From Epithemia pelagica (Eukaryota > Bacillariophyta > Bacillariophyceae > Surirellales > Surirellaceae), in assembly GCA_946965045.2 (NCBI GenBank), contig OX337235.1:1999508-2063507 (forward strand): DNA of 64,000 bases. Reading direction: 5' to 3'. The stretch's first letter is position 1, and every line of letters starts with the position of its first letter. The translations under genes and the position numbers were made by a program. Positions 8,467 through 18,107 of this stretch are shown here, in pieces. The notes under the pieces were generated by a model. The model searched no databases. It saw only the letters and a list, made by a program, of their open reading frames with translations, and was not told where the DNA came from.

Positions 8467-11466
8467 ATGCTTAGCGGTGGATGCATTTTCGTAGACCACG
8501 CAAGTGGATACATCGACGTATCCATGCAAACTCACCTTAACACCCACCAAACACTAAAAGCAAAAACAGAATACGAACAACGATGTCAGAACCAAGGAGT
8601 GATCATTCAACAATATCACACAGACAATGGCACCGCCTTCACCTCGAAGAAATACACCGAGCACCTGCAAGCCTTTCAGCAAGTAACAAGCTTTGCCAGT
8701 GTAGGCGCACACCACCACAATGGCGTGGCAGAGCGCAGCATCCAAACCATCATGTCCATGGCAAGGACCATGATGTTACACGCCGCCACCCATTGGCCCG
8801 AAGTTGCAGACCCAACTCTTTGGCCCATGGCCGTCGACCATGCTGTTTTCATCTACAACCGACTCCCCAAGATTGAAACAGGAATTTCCCCCATCGACCT
8901 CTTCACCAAGACAAGATGGGAGCAACGCCGCTTCCACGATCTTCATGTCTGGGGTGCACCGGCATATGTTCTGAACAAAACAATACAAGACGGTAAGAAA
9001 TTACCAAGATGGAAGCCAAGAAGTCAACGCTGCATGTTTGTTGGATTCTCCCAACAACATGCACTCACCGCTCCACTCGTACTTAACCTCGACACGGGCA
9101 CAATCTCACCGCAATACCACGTTGTCTTCGACGACTGGTTTGCAACAGTGGCAGCAACCAACGAAAACTCCCACTCACCACATGCAACAGTTGACCAAAT
9201 CTTCGCAAACATGGACAACATTCTGCACTCACCAGGATACGACGATCCATCAGCAGACGACGATTCTCTGAATGACGCGCCCGAAGCCACTGCCTCCGAA
9301 CTCACCAAAAACAAGATCTTTGAGGCCATGGAAAACGCGACCCCTCCTGTTCCACTGGAATACGACACCCCTGCCGTCCCACCAACTTCAACCACGGCTG
9401 CCCCTCCCTTGCCCCACCCAGTCAGTACTCCACGTCCAGTGTCTGCCCCACCCAGTGTTCCGTCGTCGCCTGCCGATGCTCCGTCACGCATGTCGACCAA
9501 TCCTCCTCCCACCACTTTGGCTGCACCGCACAAAATCCCTCCCCTTTCCCTTGAAGATGATTGGACCATGCCCACGGAGCAGAGGGAGAGTACACCAACA
9601 CAGGCTCCTCCTGCCCCCAAATCACAACCACCTGAACACAAGCCACAGAGGGAGCCAACCAAACAGAGGGAGCCATCCAACCAGAGGGAGCATGCCTCTC
9701 CAGCCCCTCGTCGATCCGGCCGAAACCGACGTTCACCCAATCGTCTCGTCGAATCCATGGACCCCACACACAAGTCCTACCTTGCCCACGTCGATACTCT
9801 TGACAACCTACCCTTTCAAGCCACAATTGGACTCTTCAAGGCAACCATCGTAGACCCCGACACTCTGAGCTACGATCAAGCGTTGAAAGATGCAGACCTT
9901 CTTCACTGGCGCAAGGCAGCAAAACAAGAAATTGATGAGCTAACAGAAAAAGAGACATGGATTGAAGAGCCACAGTCGGCTGCCAAAACCAAGATTCTAC
10001 CAGGCACATGGGTTTTCAAACGAAAACGCCACGCCGATGGAACAATCAAGAAGCACAAAGGACGCTACTGCGTGAGAGGCGACCTTCAAGAACAGGCACC
10101 AGACGCCTATTCACCAGTTGTAAATTGGGCAATCATCCGAATTTGCATGATCTACGCCCTAAGTCAACAATGGGTAATGGTATGCATAGACTTCAGCAAT
10201 GCCTTCGTCCAGGCAAAACTCAAGGAACCCATCTGGATCCACATACCACCTGGTTTCAAGTCAACCAGCTCAGAACCCACCTGCCTACGTCTACTGAAGA
10301 GTCTCTACGGTTTGACCATTGCCCCTAGATTATGGTATGAAAAACTCATTGAAGCTCTTTTGGAAGATGGTTTCAAGAAAAGCGACTATGACGAATGTTT
10401 CTTCATGAAGCCAGACATGCTTCTCTTTATTTGGGTGGATGATTGTGGCATCGTTGCACCCACCATGACTCTTGTGGATGCATTCATTGAACGACTGAAA
10501 ACAAAAGGTTTCGAATTGTCAAAAGACTCCGATTTCGCAGAATACCTGGGAATCGATTTCAAGCGGAACAAGGACGAGATTGTAATGACTCAACCCGGCT
10601 TAATCAAGCGCATCCTCCAAACCACAAAGATGGAAGACTGCAACGGAAATTGGACCCCTGCAGCGCAGATTGGATTGGGAAGTGATCCCAACGGACCTCC
10701 CATGAAAGACAATTGGAACTATCGGTCAGTGGTTGGTATGTTGTTGTATCTCTCCACCAACACACGGCCAGATATAACGTTTGCCGTGAGCCAAGTGGCA
10801 CGTTTTTCCAATGATCCAAAACAATCGCACGCTCAAGCCGTCAAAGCCATCATCCGATATCTCTCACGGACCATCGACAACGGCACCATCTTTCGCCCAA
10901 GCAAAGATTATCGGCTTGATTGTTATGTCGATGCAGACTTCATGGGTCTGCACGGCCGAGAACCAGAAGATGATCCAACAAGCGCCAAGTCCCGAACTGG
11001 GTATATCATCTTCTTCGGGGGAAGTCCTCTGGTTTGGAAATCTCAATTGCAAAGCGAAATTGCAACGAGCACCTTTCACTCCGAATACGTGGCTCTGTCC
11101 CAAGCCATGCGAGTTGTAGTCTGGTTGCAAGAAGTCTTGAACGAGTTAAACAACTCTTGTGTGAGAATCAATCCAAGTGTGCCACAGATTACTGCAGAAG
11201 TCCATGAGGACAACAATAGTGCTTACCTTGTGGCCACCAACCAACGTCTCACCTCTCGATCTCGCTCGCTAAACAACAAGTGGCACTGGTTTTGGTCCCA
11301 GGTGAAAGCCACAAACGCAACCATTGTGTCCTCGAAATCCAATATGGAAGATCGAACGATTACGATTTCCAAAATCGACACCAAGTTGCAACGGGCCGAC
11401 ATCCTCACGAAAGGTCTGGCTCGAGAAACCTTTGAGACCATCCGAAAACTAAATCAAGGATGGTGA
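8467..11466 (+). CDS. Copia I integrase-reverse transcriptase-RNase H
   Basis: 999 residues from the first ATG after the stop; the same frame is open from 8302, directly after the TAA at 8299-8301, so the natural product is a fusion with the upstream frame. The integrase core shows Asp10 (VDHASGY), Asp53 (HTDNGTAF) and Glu89 (VAERSIQT), the canonical D,D-35-E spacing. A proline-rich linker with repeated QREP units (about residues 390-415) follows. The reverse transcriptase has IDFSNAFVQA, LKSLYGL and the catalytic WVDDC (Asp658-Asp659). RNase H is seen in RPDITFAVSQVARF, CYVDADFMG, FHSEYVALS and DNNSAYLVA. The protein copies the element RNA and inserts the cDNA. All catalytic residues appear intact. 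Confidence 0.93.
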   Translation: MLSGGCIFVDHASGYIDVSMQTHLNTHQTLKAKTEYEQRCQNQGVIIQQYHTDNGTAFTSKKYTEHLQAFQQVTSFASVGAHHHNGVAERSIQTIMSMARTMMLHAATHWPEVADPTLWPMAVDHAVFIYNRLPKIETGISPIDLFTKTRWEQRRFHDLHVWGAPAYVLNKTIQDGKKLPRWKPRSQRCMFVGFSQQHALTAPLVLNLDTGTISPQYHVVFDDWFATVAATNENSHSPHATVDQIFANMDNILHSPGYDDPSADDDSLNDAPEATASELTKNKIFEAMENATPPVPLEYDTPAVPPTSTTAAPPLPHPVSTPRPVSAPPSVPSSPADAPSRMSTNPPPTTLAAPHKIPPLSLEDDWTMPTEQRESTPTQAPPAPKSQPPEHKPQREPTKQREPSNQREHASPAPRRSGRNRRSPNRLVESMDPTHKSYLAHVDTLDNLPFQATIGLFKATIVDPDTLSYDQALKDADLLHWRKAAKQEIDELTEKETWIEEPQSAAKTKILPGTWVFKRKRHADGTIKKHKGRYCVRGDLQEQAPDAYSPVVNWAIIRICMIYALSQQWVMVCIDFSNAFVQAKLKEPIWIHIPPGFKSTSSEPTCLRLLKSLYGLTIAPRLWYEKLIEALLEDGFKKSDYDECFFMKPDMLLFIWVDDCGIVAPTMTLVDAFIERLKTKGFELSKDSDFAEYLGIDFKRNKDEIVMTQPGLIKRILQTTKMEDCNGNWTPAAQIGLGSDPNGPPMKDNWNYRSVVGMLLYLSTNTRPDITFAVSQVARFSNDPKQSHAQAVKAIIRYLSRTIDNGTIFRPSKDYRLDCYVDADFMGLHGREPEDDPTSAKSRTGYIIFFGGSPLVWKSQLQSEIATSTFHSEYVALSQAMRVVVWLQEVLNELNNSCVRINPSVPQITAEVHEDNNSAYLVATNQRLTSRSRSLNNKWHWFWSQVKATNATIVSSKSNMEDRTITISKIDTKLQRADILTKGLARETFETIRKLNQGW

Positions 11467-11492
11467 CCTGTGACACCAAGCCCAAGAGGGAG

Positions 11493-11994
11493 AGTCGCAG
11501 TTTATGTTTTTAGCACCAGTCGCGTTTCCAAATTTGTATTTGTGTTTTGAAATATTGAATTTGCACGACTGGCAGTTTGTGTTGCATGACCCAATGATAT
11601 AAGCCTACATGTCGGAATCCGCGCATGCATAACGCGCAGGATGGGCTTTGGCGCCACAGAACGCCGGGCCACTCGCCGTTTGTGTCTACGACACTCATGT
11701 TTTGCTAACTAACCTATGACACAACAAACAACAAATGAGATAACTATCGTCCATTTGAATCAAGCTGTGCGTTGCAAGATAGCAGATCAATTCCTGGAAA
11801 CCAAAGCGAGGAATCAAAATGAGGAACTCAAGATCACTTTGTTTACTCTATAGCTTTAATCATAATATCGATACAGGAGTTTTTGCAACGCAAAAGACTT
11901 CTAGGTTGGTGTGGAGACTTGATCAATCTCCACCCCGACTACGCAGTATTCCCCTAGCTATTAGTATACCCAGTGTATGCTAGTGACTCTGACA
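11493..11994 (+). repeat. Copia I 3' LTR
   Basis: 502 bp, nearly identical to 2839-3340, directly preceded by a purine tract. It is followed by the second copy of the caaac duplication and then by the continuation of element A. Confidence 0.95.
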
Positions 11995-12143
11995 CAAACT
12001 CAGAACAACCACAACGCAAACACCACGAGGCCCATCTTGCTATGGATGTAACAACACCCATGGACCCTTCCAAGTCCAACCGTGTTGTCCATGCTGTCTC
12101 TAACAACCCAAGGGACACTCCTGGCGCTGCAATTGCTGGTGCG
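11995..12143 (+). repeat. Element A left TIR, inner part
   Basis: Inner part of the left inverted repeat, matching 12731-12874 in reverse. It contains the CACCCATG sequence seen at the start codons of both outer genes of element B. Translated, it gives a DTNSEQPQRKHHEAHL-type peptide like the TIR-coded peptides of element B. Confidence 0.85.
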
Positions 12144-12410
12144 CACACTTTCATTCCAAACACAATGCTACCGCGACGAATCCTCCAAACGTACAACAAT
12201 CAACGATACCCACACATCCTTGCCAATGACAATGCACTACAGGACACAAACAAACAATCCAACAAAGGAGGCGGTGCCCAACACAGCCATTGTCTCCCAA
12301 GAAAATGTCCGTCCAACGATGTGCTCACTTGTACTTGGCCGCAGCGGCCCAACGGAACAACAAAGGAGGGGGGGGGGGGGGGGGTACCAAACAAACCCAA
12401 AACAAAATAG
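12042..12410 (+). pseudogene. Remnant 5' gene end of element A
   Basis: About 122 codons starting MDVTTPMDPSKSN, the same relation to the inverted repeat as the outer genes of element B. The peptide soon loses any resemblance and runs into a poly-glycine stretch caused by a 17-G tract (12368-12384). I read it as a decayed leftover of the gene that once started at this TIR, not a functional gene. Confidence 0.35.
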
Positions 12411-12538
12411 AACCCATCCAAATGCATAGATTCAAGAGTGGGTATCACCAAACTTGCTGTAGATCCATGATAAAACGTTCAGGCTGAAAAAATAGTGGAT
12501 TCTCGCTGGTTGCGTGTCGTATCACTCAGTTCCTTACT

Positions 12539-12832
12539 TCAAAGTCCCAACTTGGTTCTACGCATCCTGAGAGTCACCAGGTACATAGGGGAGGGGTAAT
12601 TGATCATGGGAGGTACTTGAAAAGAGACAAAGGGATCCATACCATGTTCAGACAGAGGGTTATCTGTTTGATTGTTGTTGTTTGGGTTTGCACCGTAGTG
12701 GTACTGAGCGCTTGGAGCGATCGGACTGACCGCACCAGTAATTGCAGCGCCAGGAGTGACTCTTGGGTTGGTAGAGAAAGGATGGACAACACGGTTGGAC
12801 TTGGGAGGGTCCATGGGTGTTGTTACATCCAC
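12539..12832 (-). pseudogene. Remnant 5' gene end at right TIR of element A
   Basis: Mirror of the frame at 12042: it starts in the right inverted repeat with the same peptide (the first codon is GTG here; the next Met is in the shared CCCATG). It runs 97 codons and then stops. It has no recognisable domain beyond the TIR-coded part, and is likely a deletion remnant of an opposing gene. Confidence 0.3.
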
Positions 12833-12988
12833 AGCAAGATGGGCCTCGTGGTGTTTGCGTTGTGGTTGTTCTGAGTTTGTGTCAAAGTTGGGAAATCGCC
12901 GATTTCGAGGATCGCGCCTTGGGGGTGAGATAGAGAATACAAATCGTGTATTCTATCGCTAGTCCTCATTACTCACCCCCGCTGGGGG
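12731..12988 (-). repeat. Element A right TIR
   Basis: 258-bp inverted copy of the left TIR. Ends in ACTCACCCCCGCTGGGGG. The two hairpin units and the GTTTGTGTCAAAG motif are present. Followed by the 13-bp duplication atagtgtcggaat. Confidence 0.85.
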
Positions 12989-13219
12989 ATAGTGTCGGAA
13001 TTTGTCACATTACATGAACAGAACACCTGGTACACTAGTTCGATCCGTATCTTTCTGCGTCTAAGACGGACATACGTACAGACATACATTAATCGACGAT
13101 AAACGCGACTCTTTGTGGGTGATGTCAGTCCACAATTACGTAACCTTCCTCCCTCCAAGCCATCGAAGAGAACCTTTTGACAGATTTCAAAACTCAATTC
13201 GAAAGATTGATCTTGAACA

Positions 13220-14077
13220 ATGTCTCTTCTAAAACAGGTCGTTCTCTCGAGCATTTGCCTTTTCGCAGTAACGGAAGCGTACTCGTTACAAGGCAAAAGA
13301 GCGCTTGTTACTGGGTCTTCAGGAGGAATCGGAAGGAATCTAGCACAGGAACTAGCCTATCAAGGATGTCAAGTTCTGGTTCACTACAACACGAGAGAAG
13401 AAGGTGCCATGGAAACCGCAGATCTCATTGAAGAAAGTGCCGAAAGACCAGGTGCTTGTGCGGGAGTACTCCAGTGTGATTTTCGTGATGTCAGGGATCT
13501 CGAACTTTTTCAACGCGATATTGACGGTATTTGGCCGGACGGATACGATATTTTGATCAACAATGCTGGAATGATCGGCATGATGGCCTTGGAAGATGAT
13601 GACGACAACTTGTCGCACTGGTACAATGTCATGGCTACCAATCTTCATGCTCCACGGTGGCTGAGTCAATGGGCGGTTCCCCGTATGCAACGACGTCGCG
13701 AAGGGGGTGTCATATTGCATGTGTCAAGCATCTACGCGGAAAGTTCCAATGAATACATGGGTGCATATGCCGCGAGTAAAGCTGCGCTGGATAGTTTGAC
13801 AAAAACCATGGCCATTGAATACGCCACTCACAATATTCGTGTCAATGCGATTGCCCCTGGTGCAGTCGTCGTGGAGAGGACTGCAGAAGCTCTGTGTGAC
13901 CCAAGAAGACAAGAACCCTGGTTGGATCGCATTCTGACAGGTCGACTGGGAACAGGAGTTGATGTGGCCCAAGCGGCGCTGCCTCTCTTGACTAATGATT
14001 GGATCACAGGCACGATTTGGAAAGTCGATGGCGGAATCACGGCTCGGGGCAATTTGCCAGCTCGGGACCGTCCCTAA
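13220..14077 (+). CDS. Short-chain dehydrogenase/reductase with signal peptide (copy 1)
   Basis: 285 residues from an ATG with a hydrophobic N-terminus (about residues 1-20), so the enzyme probably enters the secretory pathway. The cofactor motif TGSSGGIG spans residues 31-38, NNAG follows (DILINNAGMIG), then HVSSIY with the catalytic serine, and the YxxxK pair at Tyr183 and Lys187 (YAASK). The end has RVNAIAPG and the GTIWKVDGG of classical SDRs of the FabG-like type. These enzymes use NAD(P)H to interconvert alcohols and ketones; the substrate cannot be told. It lies directly upstream of a close homologue in the same orientation, a tandem duplication. Promoter likely in 13002-13219. Confidence 0.88.
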   Translation: MSLLKQVVLSSICLFAVTEAYSLQGKRALVTGSSGGIGRNLAQELAYQGCQVLVHYNTREEGAMETADLIEESAERPGACAGVLQCDFRDVRDLELFQRDIDGIWPDGYDILINNAGMIGMMALEDDDDNLSHWYNVMATNLHAPRWLSQWAVPRMQRRREGGVILHVSSIYAESSNEYMGAYAASKAALDSLTKTMAIEYATHNIRVNAIAPGAVVVERTAEALCDPRRQEPWLDRILTGRLGTGVDVAQAALPLLTNDWITGTIWKVDGGITARGNLPARDRP

Positions 14078-14366
14078 ACTAATGAAGATGTTGTTAAGTT
14101 TGTCGAATGTCAGTAGTTTGGTTGCTCTTAGGAAACAGAGACAAGCGTGACTATCTGTAAAGGCGTCAAAGCTGCTTTCGGAGTTCGGAGCGGTGCTCCA
14201 TTCCCCTCAAGCAACTCCGAGTTGGACTTGGGGGGTAGTATACCTAGGCAATCAAACACCGACGGACGGCAAACGGACCTCTTGCGTGGTGCCTATTTTG
14301 GATTTTGCCATCACAATTCTCATCCATATCACTTGTGGTGCGCAGTGCGCACGTACATGGTAGACG
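14078..14366. other. Spacer between tandem SDR genes
   Basis: 289 bp. It must hold the 3' end of the first SDR gene and the promoter of the second. No other open frame with support. A short open frame crossing it overlaps the second SDR in another frame. Confidence 0.35.
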
Positions 14367-15299
14367 ATGGCGATGCTATTGCTTGTGTTGGTGACCATCT
14401 TAACGAGCCTCTGGTATGCCCTTCCCTCGGAGGCATACTCGCTACAAGGCAAGCGGGCGATTGTGACGGGATCTTCTGGTGGAATCGGTCGCGGAATGGC
14501 TATTGAACTGGCTCGTCAAGGCTGTCAAGTGCTCGTGCACTACAATGAGCGGCTGGAAATGGCCAACGAAACCGCCAACTTCCTAAACCAACTATGGGAT
14601 AACGAAGTTGATGAAGAAACCGGTAGAGCATCTATACCTGCGTGTGCTGGTATTCTGCAGTGCGATTTTCGTTCCTTGTCAAATCTGCAGCGTTTTCAAA
14701 GGGAAATCGACGATATATGGCCAGAGGGGTATGATATCCTTATAAACAATGCTGGGATAATCGGAAAGTTGGCGATGGAGGACGACAATGATATGTTGTC
14801 GCATTGGAACGAAATCATGGCGGTCAATCTGCATGCTCCTCGTTGGTTAAGCCAGTCGGCTGTTTCACGTATGAAAAGGCGCTCATCGTTTGGATCGCAA
14901 GGTGGTGGAACCATTCTGCATGTTTCAAGTATCCATGGCGAAAAGTCAAATGAATATATGTCCGCATATGCTGCCAGCAAGGCAGCTTTGGATAGTCTTA
15001 CTCGATCCATGGCAATTGAGTTCTCTTCCAATGGTATTCGTGTGAATGCCATTGCTCCTGGTATTGTGGCAGTCGAACGGACTATAGATGCGCTATCAGA
15101 TCCAAAGAACCGAGAACCATGGGAAGAGCGCATTCCCCTCGGTCGGATAGGGTCAGTAGAAGATGTGGCTGAAGCGATGCTTCCACTTTTGACTAACGAT
15201 TGGCTTACGGGCACAATTTGGAAGATTGATGGGGGCATCTCTGCACGCGGCAATGGGCCAACCCGAGCGCGCCCCCTTCGAAGAGGTGGTTTCTTGTGA
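14367..15299 (+). CDS. Short-chain dehydrogenase/reductase with signal peptide (copy 2)
   Basis: 310 residues. The hydrophobic leader (MAMLLLVLVTILTSLWYA) is followed by the same EAYSLQGKRA junction as in copy 1, so both mature proteins start alike. TGSSGGIG at residues 34-41, DILINNAGIIG, HVSSIHGEKS, catalytic Tyr201 and Lys205, RVNAIAPG and GTIWKIDGG are all intact. It differs from copy 1 by a longer loop after the second strand (around residue 62) and by a longer basic C-terminus. The pair arose by tandem duplication and both copies look functional. Substrate unknown. Confidence 0.88.
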   Translation: MAMLLLVLVTILTSLWYALPSEAYSLQGKRAIVTGSSGGIGRGMAIELARQGCQVLVHYNERLEMANETANFLNQLWDNEVDEETGRASIPACAGILQCDFRSLSNLQRFQREIDDIWPEGYDILINNAGIIGKLAMEDDNDMLSHWNEIMAVNLHAPRWLSQSAVSRMKRRSSFGSQGGGTILHVSSIHGEKSNEYMSAYAASKAALDSLTRSMAIEFSSNGIRVNAIAPGIVAVERTIDALSDPKNREPWEERIPLGRIGSVEDVAEAMLPLLTNDWLTGTIWKIDGGISARGNGPTRARPLRRGGFL

Positions 15300-15623
15300 T
15301 AGTCATGTGAGGAGCTTACAAATGATGATGACAACGTCGTTGGAACGGTTTCCGTCGCCAGTTAAAATATGTGTAGAACCTTGTCTGTTCGCCGAAGAGC
15401 ATGATATGCAAACGCTCCTAACCTGTCCTTTGAAAGAAGGGTGCTGATAGACAGCTTGATAAACAATAACCTTCGGTCTTATACTAACCAGTACCAGGAG
15501 TAAACAAGAGGTTAGATCAATATGCTCTATTATATGAATAGCTTTTATGTACCAAAACGTCTGGATTAACTTTGAACTAACCAGCACTGTGTTTGTTGGT
15601 TGGTCATCGTTATCTAGGAATGT
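15300..15623. other. Convergent intergenic spacer
   Basis: 324 bp between the second SDR gene and the opposing acidic-protein gene. It holds both 3' ends. No gene or repeat seen. Confidence 0.35.
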
Positions 15624-16529
15624 TCACTTGGTAGTTTGATTTGCACTGGAGGCGCATATCCAGTCGAGCCAAAGCAATTCAAGCGAACTGCTCAGTGATG
15701 ACTCCGGTCGCGGCGCTCCTTCGTTCATGTTGCCACAAAGGACGGTTCCATTTCGACGAGATCGATTTTTTACAAAGGAGGATCGTCTTGTTGGTCTTGT
15801 TCTTTCCTTCACGTCATCTTTTACGTTGTCTTCTTGTTCCCGTTTCAACCTCTCTACCATTGCAACGCACAGCCGGATTTCATCCACTTTCACGCCAGCT
15901 CTCAAGAGCACCTTTTCACGGCGTAGAGAACGAAGCCGCATCTTCTTCTTCCCCCGGAGTTCTGGTCGCTGGGCCTCGTACTTTTCCAGGCTGCAGAAGA
16001 CCTCAGTAGCGAGCTTGTTCCACGTCATGGCAAGTGGAGGGCCTTTCGATACTGATGGACTGTCACCCAATCCCACGGCATGGTAATGGACTGTAATGGA
16101 ATCATAGCAAACCTTCTTCGTTCTTGTAGGCGTCGGGTATGCACAAGTCCTCTTTAGACATGACTTGGAAGGGAAAGTCCGAAAGGGAATAGGCCTCAAT
16201 GAATGAGCCACTTCCTCATCCTCATCATCTGAAGAGTCTTCGGATTCACTGGAGTCTGTTCGGACAACTTGAGGGATATCATAGAGATATTGCTTTTGTT
16301 GGAAATGTTTCGTCAAGTCGATCTCTGAAGAGCAGTGACTGCTCGTGTCATCCTTGATTTCCTCCACGCTATCCCGTCTCAATATAATCGTGCTTTCAAT
16401 GGCGGAATCTTCATCCGAAGAATGGTTGCCTGACATGCCCGAGTCATCTGAGCGGCTGTGTGTAATGACAATATCAAATCCTCCTTCCGTCTCCACGGCG
16501 ATTCTTGATGTTTCAGTTACTGCTCCCAT
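15624..16529 (-). CDS. Uncharacterised acidic diatom-type protein
   Basis: 301 residues from the first ATG (16529; the frame extends three codons to a TTG). The N-terminal half is rich in serine and acidic residues. The centre has SCLKR, KKVCYDSITVHYHAVGLGD and SPSVSKGPPLAMTW. This arrangement, a charged strand followed by LGD, a serine pair and GPPL, recurs in many uncharacterised diatom proteins as far as I recall, but no function is known to me. The C-terminal half is basic and likely helical (EKYEAQRPELRGKKKMRLRSLRREK). No membrane segment or signal peptide. It may be a nuclear or cytoplasmic regulatory protein, but that is a guess from composition only. Confidence 0.6.
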   Translation of the reverse strand: MGAVTETSRIAVETEGGFDIVITHSRSDDSGMSGNHSSDEDSAIESTIILRRDSVEEIKDDTSSHCSSEIDLTKHFQQKQYLYDIPQVVRTDSSESEDSSDDEDEEVAHSLRPIPFRTFPSKSCLKRTCAYPTPTRTKKVCYDSITVHYHAVGLGDSPSVSKGPPLAMTWNKLATEVFCSLEKYEAQRPELRGKKKMRLRSLRREKVLLRAGVKVDEIRLCVAMVERLKREQEDNVKDDVKERTRPTRRSSFVKNRSRRNGTVLCGNMNEGAPRPESSLSSSLELLWLDWICASSANQTTK

Positions 16530-17289
16530 GATTGACAACTATTGTATTGTTGTGATGCGCGAATGGAATGAATATGAACGTGATCTGAGATAATGAGCTT
16601 GATGCAGGTCAAACGATGATTGGTTTGAAATGCAAAATGTGATGGATCTTGAATACCAAACGACTGCTTTCTTGTAACTTCCAATAGCAAAGCAACAGAA
16701 ACAGAAGCGGTTCTGATCGATGCTTGTCTTTGATTGCTCTTGAACAGTGATGACAATATTATAAGTCTGTTGTTGCGGAAGTATGAGTAATGGGGGGAGC
16801 TTTGTGATGGTATGGGAGTCTTTGTCGACAACGACCAAAAACCGAGAAATACAAACTTCCGTTCCCCCGCGAAACGCTTTTCGCGCATGGCGTCCATTTT
16901 ACTTAGGCAGTATCCGCTGCGAGGTCCCATCATGAATCCCAGAAAGCCTTGTTTTGGTCTTGTTAGTTGCTGGCCGGCGTTACTTTGAACCTATCGATGC
17001 GGCATGGAGGATCCGGGATGCGCGTGATTACATTTAATAGCTTCATTTACTGCATATCCTAAGCAATAACGTCTTATAAACGCTCAACGATCAAAGACCC
17101 ATGTGATTTGAATCCAGAGAAGTTGTCCCTACCACCACTCTCTCTCCAAACACGAACGTGGATTGCGAACTGATATTGGCGAACGGGTCGTCTGTCGTCC
17201 TTTAGGAATCGGGTTACTGCACGAAGGTGCGCGGCTCACCTCGCACCTCACCCATGGGGGACGAAATGGACACGATCCAAATCGATTGT
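16530..17289. other. Gene-free stretch
   Basis: 760 bp without a supportable gene. It contains the promoter side of the acidic-protein gene. Short open frames here have no domain and no good start. Nothing repetitive seen. Confidence 0.35.
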
Positions 17290-18063
17290 TCAGGCCCTGC
17301 GTCCAGGGAATGTGTTTTCGAGGTCTGAAATCGAGTTTCGAGTTTTGAGGTGGGGCTCTGTCCCTACCTTGAAACAACGATCTGGATGTACGTGTCCAGG
17401 TAAAAACTGTATTTTCGAGTTTCGAGTTTTATTTTTCAATACTCGTGCACTCCCATGCTTCCCCCCTACCGGCGCATGAACGAGCACAACGGCAATTGAC
17501 AATGACGACAAACAAATATCGCTTGAGTACTCCTAATTCCTAATATCACATTGCATAACGGGAGAAGGTAGAATATTTGTAGAGCCCGTCCATGGAGCAG
17601 GATGCGGGCTTTGTTCCGTAACCATGTCATCTATGGAGAGATGAGAACTATTTGCTTTTGACCATTGACAGTGGTTGTGACCATTACTTCCATGGCAGCG
17701 ACAGGTTAATAATACTTGCTTATTTCTTGAGAAGCTCCTACTTATATCACATCAATCATTGTGCTTCTATTGTCTATGAAGGACAAGAGAGATTGCCTCG
17801 TTGTTGTTGTCGGAGAGATCGAAATGAGAGACAGAGAGCCCGGCGGCTGAAAGGTGGAGCGCGTGGGGCTCTTTGCAAACCTCGAAACTCGAAACTCGAT
17901 TTCAGAATCTTGGCAAGGTCGTTGGGGGATTGCCAAGATTTGGGGGATTCGAGGTTGTGTTTTCGAGTTTTCAAGGGGACCATAACCTATTGGCTCAACC
18001 TCGAAACTCGAAACTCGATTTCAGAACTCAAAAACACATTCCCTGGACACAGGCCCTCAACGA
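17290..18063. repeat. Foldback-like inverted repeat cluster
   Basis: The arms 17290-17351 and 17996-18063 are inverted copies: one reads CCAGGGAATGTGTTTTCGAG..., the other gives the same when reversed. Both hold CTGAAATCGAGTTTCGAGTT. Two more partial copies of the TCGAGTTTCGAG unit lie inside (about 17408-17430 and 17878-17906), one in each orientation. The cluster ends 45 bp before the start codon of the LtrA-like gene, so it lies in that gene's promoter or leader. It looks like a small foldback or MITE-type element; no target duplication is obvious. Confidence 0.65.
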
Positions 18064-18107
18064 ACGAGAAACCCAACAGAAGTATTGTATCGACACACCA
18101 TTGATCT

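Larger units (their letters stand above)
2839..11994 (+). mobile_element. Copia I: Ty1/copia-type LTR retrotransposon, recent insertion
   Basis: A 9,156-bp element bounded by two 502-bp LTRs and a perfect 5-bp duplication, caaac (2834-2838 and 11995-11999). The LTRs differ at only two positions that I can see (near 3293 and 3299 versus 11945 and 11951), so it inserted recently. The order gag, protease, integrase, reverse transcriptase, RNase H is the copia order. A purine-rich tract (CCCAAGAGGGAG) precedes the 3' LTR. It lies in the same orientation as the window and interrupts element A. One in-frame stop (8299-8301) breaks an otherwise continuous 7.9-kb reading frame. Confidence 0.95.
2738..12988. 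mobile_element. Element A: non-autonomous hairpin-ended TIR transposon, split by copia I
   Basis: The left end begins ACCCCCAAGCAGGGGTGAGT and the right end, read inward, begins CCCCCAGCGGGGGTGAGT. The element is flanked by a 13-bp direct duplication, atagtgtcggaat (2725-2737 and 12989-13001). The 5' 101 bp plus 11995-12143 form an inverted repeat with 12731-12988, about 250 bp long and nearly identical. Each arm holds a terminal C/G hairpin, a second GGGGTGAGT...ACTCACCCCC hairpin and the motif CTTTGACACAAAC, all shared with element B. Without copia I the element is only about 1.1 kb and has no complete gene, so it would need proteins from a B-type element to move. The evidence for ends and duplication is direct; mobilisation by B is inference. 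Confidence 0.85.

Noticed and set aside
9024-9773. 249-codon Gly/Val-rich frame on the - strand
   Set aside because: Mirror of the proline-rich linker in copia I polymerase; no domain and no independent start context.
14696-15334. 212-codon frame opposite the second SDR gene
   Set aside because: Shadow of a well-supported SDR coding sequence with intact catalytic residues.
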